From NCBI RefSeq assembly GCF_019668465.1, contig NZ_AP024828.1, forward strand, positions 2,046,001 to 2,110,000: a stretch of 64,000 bases of DNA. The letters are read 5' to 3'. Positions 61,867 to 64,000 of this stretch are shown here, piece after piece. Source of the DNA: Mycobacterium senriense (lineage in GTDB: Bacteria > Actinomycetota > Actinomycetes > Mycobacteriales > Mycobacteriaceae). The notes below the pieces were generated by a model, which saw nothing but the letters and a program-made list of their open reading frames with translations, searched no databases and had not been told where the DNA came from. The first letter of the stretch is position 1, and every line of letters begins with the position of its first letter. A program made the position numbers and the translations under genes.

Positions 61867-62658
61867 GTGATATCGACCAGCCCGGCGCCGGCACGTGTGT
61901 CACTTCGCGGCGTCAACCGCACGTTCGGAACGCACACCGTGCTGCACGACGTCGACGTCGAGATCGAGCCCGGCGAGGTCGTCGCACTGCTCGGGTCTTC
62001 GGGCAGCGGCAAATCGACGCTGCTGCGACTGATCGCCGGCCTGGACCTACCCACCGGTGGACGGATCGAGATCGATGGCGTATCCGTCCGGGGGATCGAC
62101 CCGCGCTGCGCCGTGGTGTTCCAGGAACCCCGCCTACTGCCCTGGCGGTCGCTGTCGGCCAACGTCGAGTTCGGCCTGACACCGGGCAAAGTCCGGTCGA
62201 AAGGCTCTGCGGCAGTGCAGCATTGGCCGGACGTCGTCGGCTTGACCAAATTTCGCGATCATTATCCGCGGCAAGTGTCCGGGGGTATGGCGCAACGTGC
62301 GGGCCTGGCCCGGGCCCTGGCCCGGCGCCCCAGCGTTCTGCTGCTCGACGAGCCGCTGGCCGCCCTCGATGCGCTGACCCGCCTGCGCATGCAGGATCTG
62401 CTCGACACGGTGCAGCAAGAGGCCGGTACCACGACGGTGCTGGTGACGCACGACGTGGACGAGGCGGTGATTCTCGCCGACCGGGTGCTGATCCTGCGCG
62501 CCGAGGCGACCGGCGGCGCCCGCATCGTCGCGGAATTCGACATCCCGATTCCCAAGCCACGCGACCGCGGTGACCCGCGTGTATCACCGCGCTGCGCGAC
62601 CAGCTGTTGGACGAACTCGGCGTCCCCCGACGCGGTGGTGCCACCGTGTCGTCCGTGA
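61867..62658 (+). CDS. ABC transporter ATPase (SsuB/TauB type), C-terminus frameshifted
   Basis: 263 aa as read. Walker A GSSGSGKST, Q-loop VFQEPRL, signature VSGGMAQRAGLARAL, Walker B VLLLDEP, H-loop LVTHDVDEAV: complete nucleotide-binding domain. After DIPIPKPRDRGDPRV the read product turns to RCATSCWTNSAS and ends at 62658. In the next frame ITALRDQLLDELGVPRRGG continues to TGA 62682-62684, which overlaps the next GTG by 4 nt, as expected of an Ssu operon. One base is missing near 62580. The loss affects only the last ~27 residues. GTG 61867 is probably leaderless (TAGGCT 7 nt before). Confidence 0.85.
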   Translation: MISTSPAPARVSLRGVNRTFGTHTVLHDVDVEIEPGEVVALLGSSGSGKSTLLRLIAGLDLPTGGRIEIDGVSVRGIDPRCAVVFQEPRLLPWRSLSANVEFGLTPGKVRSKGSAAVQHWPDVVGLTKFRDHYPRQVSGGMAQRAGLARALARRPSVLLLDEPLAALDALTRLRMQDLLDTVQQEAGTTTVLVTHDVDEAVILADRVLILRAEATGGARIVAEFDIPIPKPRDRGDPRVSPRCATSCWTNSASPDAVVPPCRP

Positions 62659-62680
62659 TCGATGAGGAGGCGAAAACCTC

Positions 62681-63648
62681 GTGAAACGGCGGTATCTGAC
62701 GACAATGGCGATGACCGCCGCAGTGGTCATCGCGGCGTCCGCCTGCTGTTCGAGCAACGGCACGGCGACGGCGAAGGACCTCCACCTGGACTACGCCTAC
62801 TACAACCCGCTGAGCCTGGTCATCCGCGATCAGCACCTGCTCGAAAAGCAGGGTTACAACGTCACTTGGGTGCTGTCGCAGGGCAGTAACAAGGCCAATG
62901 AGGGACTACGGTCAAAGGCGCTGGACTTCGGCTCCACCGGCGGTTCCCCCGCCCTATTAGCGCGGGCCAACGGCACGCCGATCAAGACCGTCGACGTATA
63001 TGCCAGGGGGAGTGGACGGCGCTGGTTGTCGCCAAGAACTCACCCATCAACTCCGTGGCTGATCTGAAGGGCAAAAAGGTCGCGGTCACCAAGGGGACCG
63101 ACCCCTACTTCTTCCTGTTGCAATCGCTTGCGACAGCCGGGCTTTCGCCCGCTGACATCGAGATCGTCAACTTGCAGCACGCCGACGGCAAAACCGCACT
63201 GGAGCGCGGCGATGTCGACGCGTGGTCGGGGTTGGACCCGTTCATGGCCGAGACGATTCAGCAGCAGGGTTCCCGCATCATCTACCGCAACCCCGATTTC
63301 AATTCCGGCGGTGTCTTGAACGTGCGCGAGGACTTCATCACCGCCCATCCGGATTCCGTCCAGTTGGTGGCCAATACCTACGAGGAGGCCCGCAAGTGGG
63401 CAACGAAGCACCCGGCCGAGCTGGCGGCATTGCTGGCCTCGCAGGCGAAGGTACCGCTGAGCGTGGCGCAAGAGGAGTTGGGCCGAACGGCATTGGACAT
63501 CTCACCGGTGCCGGACGATTCGCTGCGCGCGGTGCTGACCAGGGTGGTGCCGCTGGCCGTGGCGGACGGCGATATCAAATCCGAGGACGCCGGCCGCAGC
63601 GCACTGAGCACACTGTTCGAGCCGAAATTCGCTCAGCAAGCACACTGA
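62681..63648 (+). pseudogene. ABC substrate-binding lipoprotein (SsuA-like) with a one-base frameshift
   Basis: GTG 62681 reads a lipoprotein signal (AAVVIAASACCSSNG), then DLHLDYAYYNPLSLVIRDQH, QGYNVTWVLSQGSNKANEGL, FGSTGGSPALLARANG to VYARG. There a G run of five (63006-63010) is one short; the frame is lost. The next frame spells WTALVVAKNSPINSVADLKG, KKVAVTKGTDPYFFLLQSL and on to TGA 63648. A single G restored would give a normal ~323-aa sulfonate/nitrate/taurine-type binding protein. Confidence 0.85.
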
Positions 63649-64000
63649 CGCCCAAGACCGGGCGGCTGGCTAAGTTGCCGCTCGTGCTGGTCGGGCTGAT
63701 CGTCCCGGTACTGCTGCTGGTGATCTGGCAGCTTGCCACGGCGGTTACCGGTTTTTTCGCCGCCAGCCAGCTGCCGCCTCCCGCCGATGTGGTGTCCGCA
63801 CTAAGCGGCCTACTTCGGCACGGCGAACTGTGGACACACCTCGAGGCCAGTGGTTCGCGGGTGTTGGTCGGCTACCTGGCCGGCGCCGGCGTCGCCCTGG
63901 TGCTGGGTTCACTGGTCGGCCTCTCGGTCACGGTGCGCAGGCTGCTGGCTCCCACCCTGGGCGCCTTCCGGACCGTGCCGTCCTTGGCGTGGGTGCCGTT
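63645..64000 (+). CDS. ABC permease (SsuC-like), truncated by the window end
   Basis: The frame from 63645 runs open to the edge: KLPLVLVGLIVPVLLLVIWQ, then QLPPPADVVSALSGLLRHGEL and YLAGAGVALVLGSLVGLSVT, RRLLAPTLGAFRTVPSLAWVP, the start of an SsuC/TauC permease (EAA-loop region would follow). The upstream stop TGA overlaps a CTG (63645), while TTG 63675 and GTG 63684 are the first standard starts but come right at helix 1. It completes an ATPase-binding protein-permease operon. Confidence 0.8.
   Translation, partial: MTPKTGRLAKLPLVLVGLIVPVLLLVIWQLATAVTGFFAASQLPPPADVVSALSGLLRHGELWTHLEASGSRVLVGYLAGAGVALVLGSLVGLSVTVRRLLAPTLGAFRTVPSLAWVP

Overview
The window is high-GC chromosomal DNA from a Mycobacterium, most likely a slow-growing non-tuberculous species. 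The evidence is a PE/PPE pair (25548-27550), a cyclopropane mycolic acid synthase (43454), a WS/DGAT wax-ester/triacylglycerol synthase (36779), a CYP142-type P450 (34433), several F420-type luciferase-like and deazaflavin-dependent oxidoreductases, a fused HadA/HadB hydratase, and many genes whose -10 box sits 5-7 nt before the start codon (leaderless transcripts). I see no rRNA, tRNA, CRISPR array, insertion sequence or phage.

Layout. 1-5563 is a same-strand metabolic run: the tail of a luciferase-like oxidoreductase, a DUF7064-like protein, two micro-ORFs linked by 4-nt overlaps, a stand-alone PEP-utilising swivel protein, then thiolase plus acyl-CoA dehydrogenase. 5585-12365 holds two SDRs, the remnant of a rifamycin ADP-ribosyltransferase, HadAB, GtrA, a Met-rich DUF5134 membrane protein behind a CsoR-like copper operator, a secreted bicovalent flavoprotein and a 56-aa zinc-ribbon protein. 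12529-23573 holds regulators (Crp-like, LysR, tandem TetR), transporters (MFS, EamA), small enzymes, a decayed acetyltransferase and a 55-aa acidic protein. 23688-27550 holds a TiaS-like protein coupled to a lipoprotein, then a leaderless membrane-PE-PPE operon with a Gly-Thr repeat. 27575-44338 is lipid, one-carbon and transport metabolism: methyltransferases, SulP, FNT, CYP142, WS/DGAT, MTHFR, PhoU, hemerythrin and mycolate cyclopropanation.

44429-48562 is the most system-like accessory locus: an MFS carrier broken by one amber codon, divergent from a leaderless GntR regulator, a phosphonatase-like HAD hydrolase that keeps the Schiff-base lysine, and a zinc alcohol dehydrogenase, the last three joined by 4-nt overlaps. 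It looks like a phosphonate or organophosphonate aldehyde catabolic unit whose uptake gene is failing. 48682-61638 holds small enzymes, a frameshifted ketopantoate reductase, a large Orn/Lys/Arg decarboxylase that overlaps a PadR regulator tail to tail, and an HdeA-like lipoprotein. 61867-64000 is an SsuBAC-like ABC uptake operon with two single-base frameshifts, running off the end.

The window carries several single-base lesions (MFS amber, GNAT, ketopantoate reductase, ABC ATPase, ABC binding protein). Either this genome is losing accessory functions, or some of the homopolymer indels are assembly errors; reads would decide.
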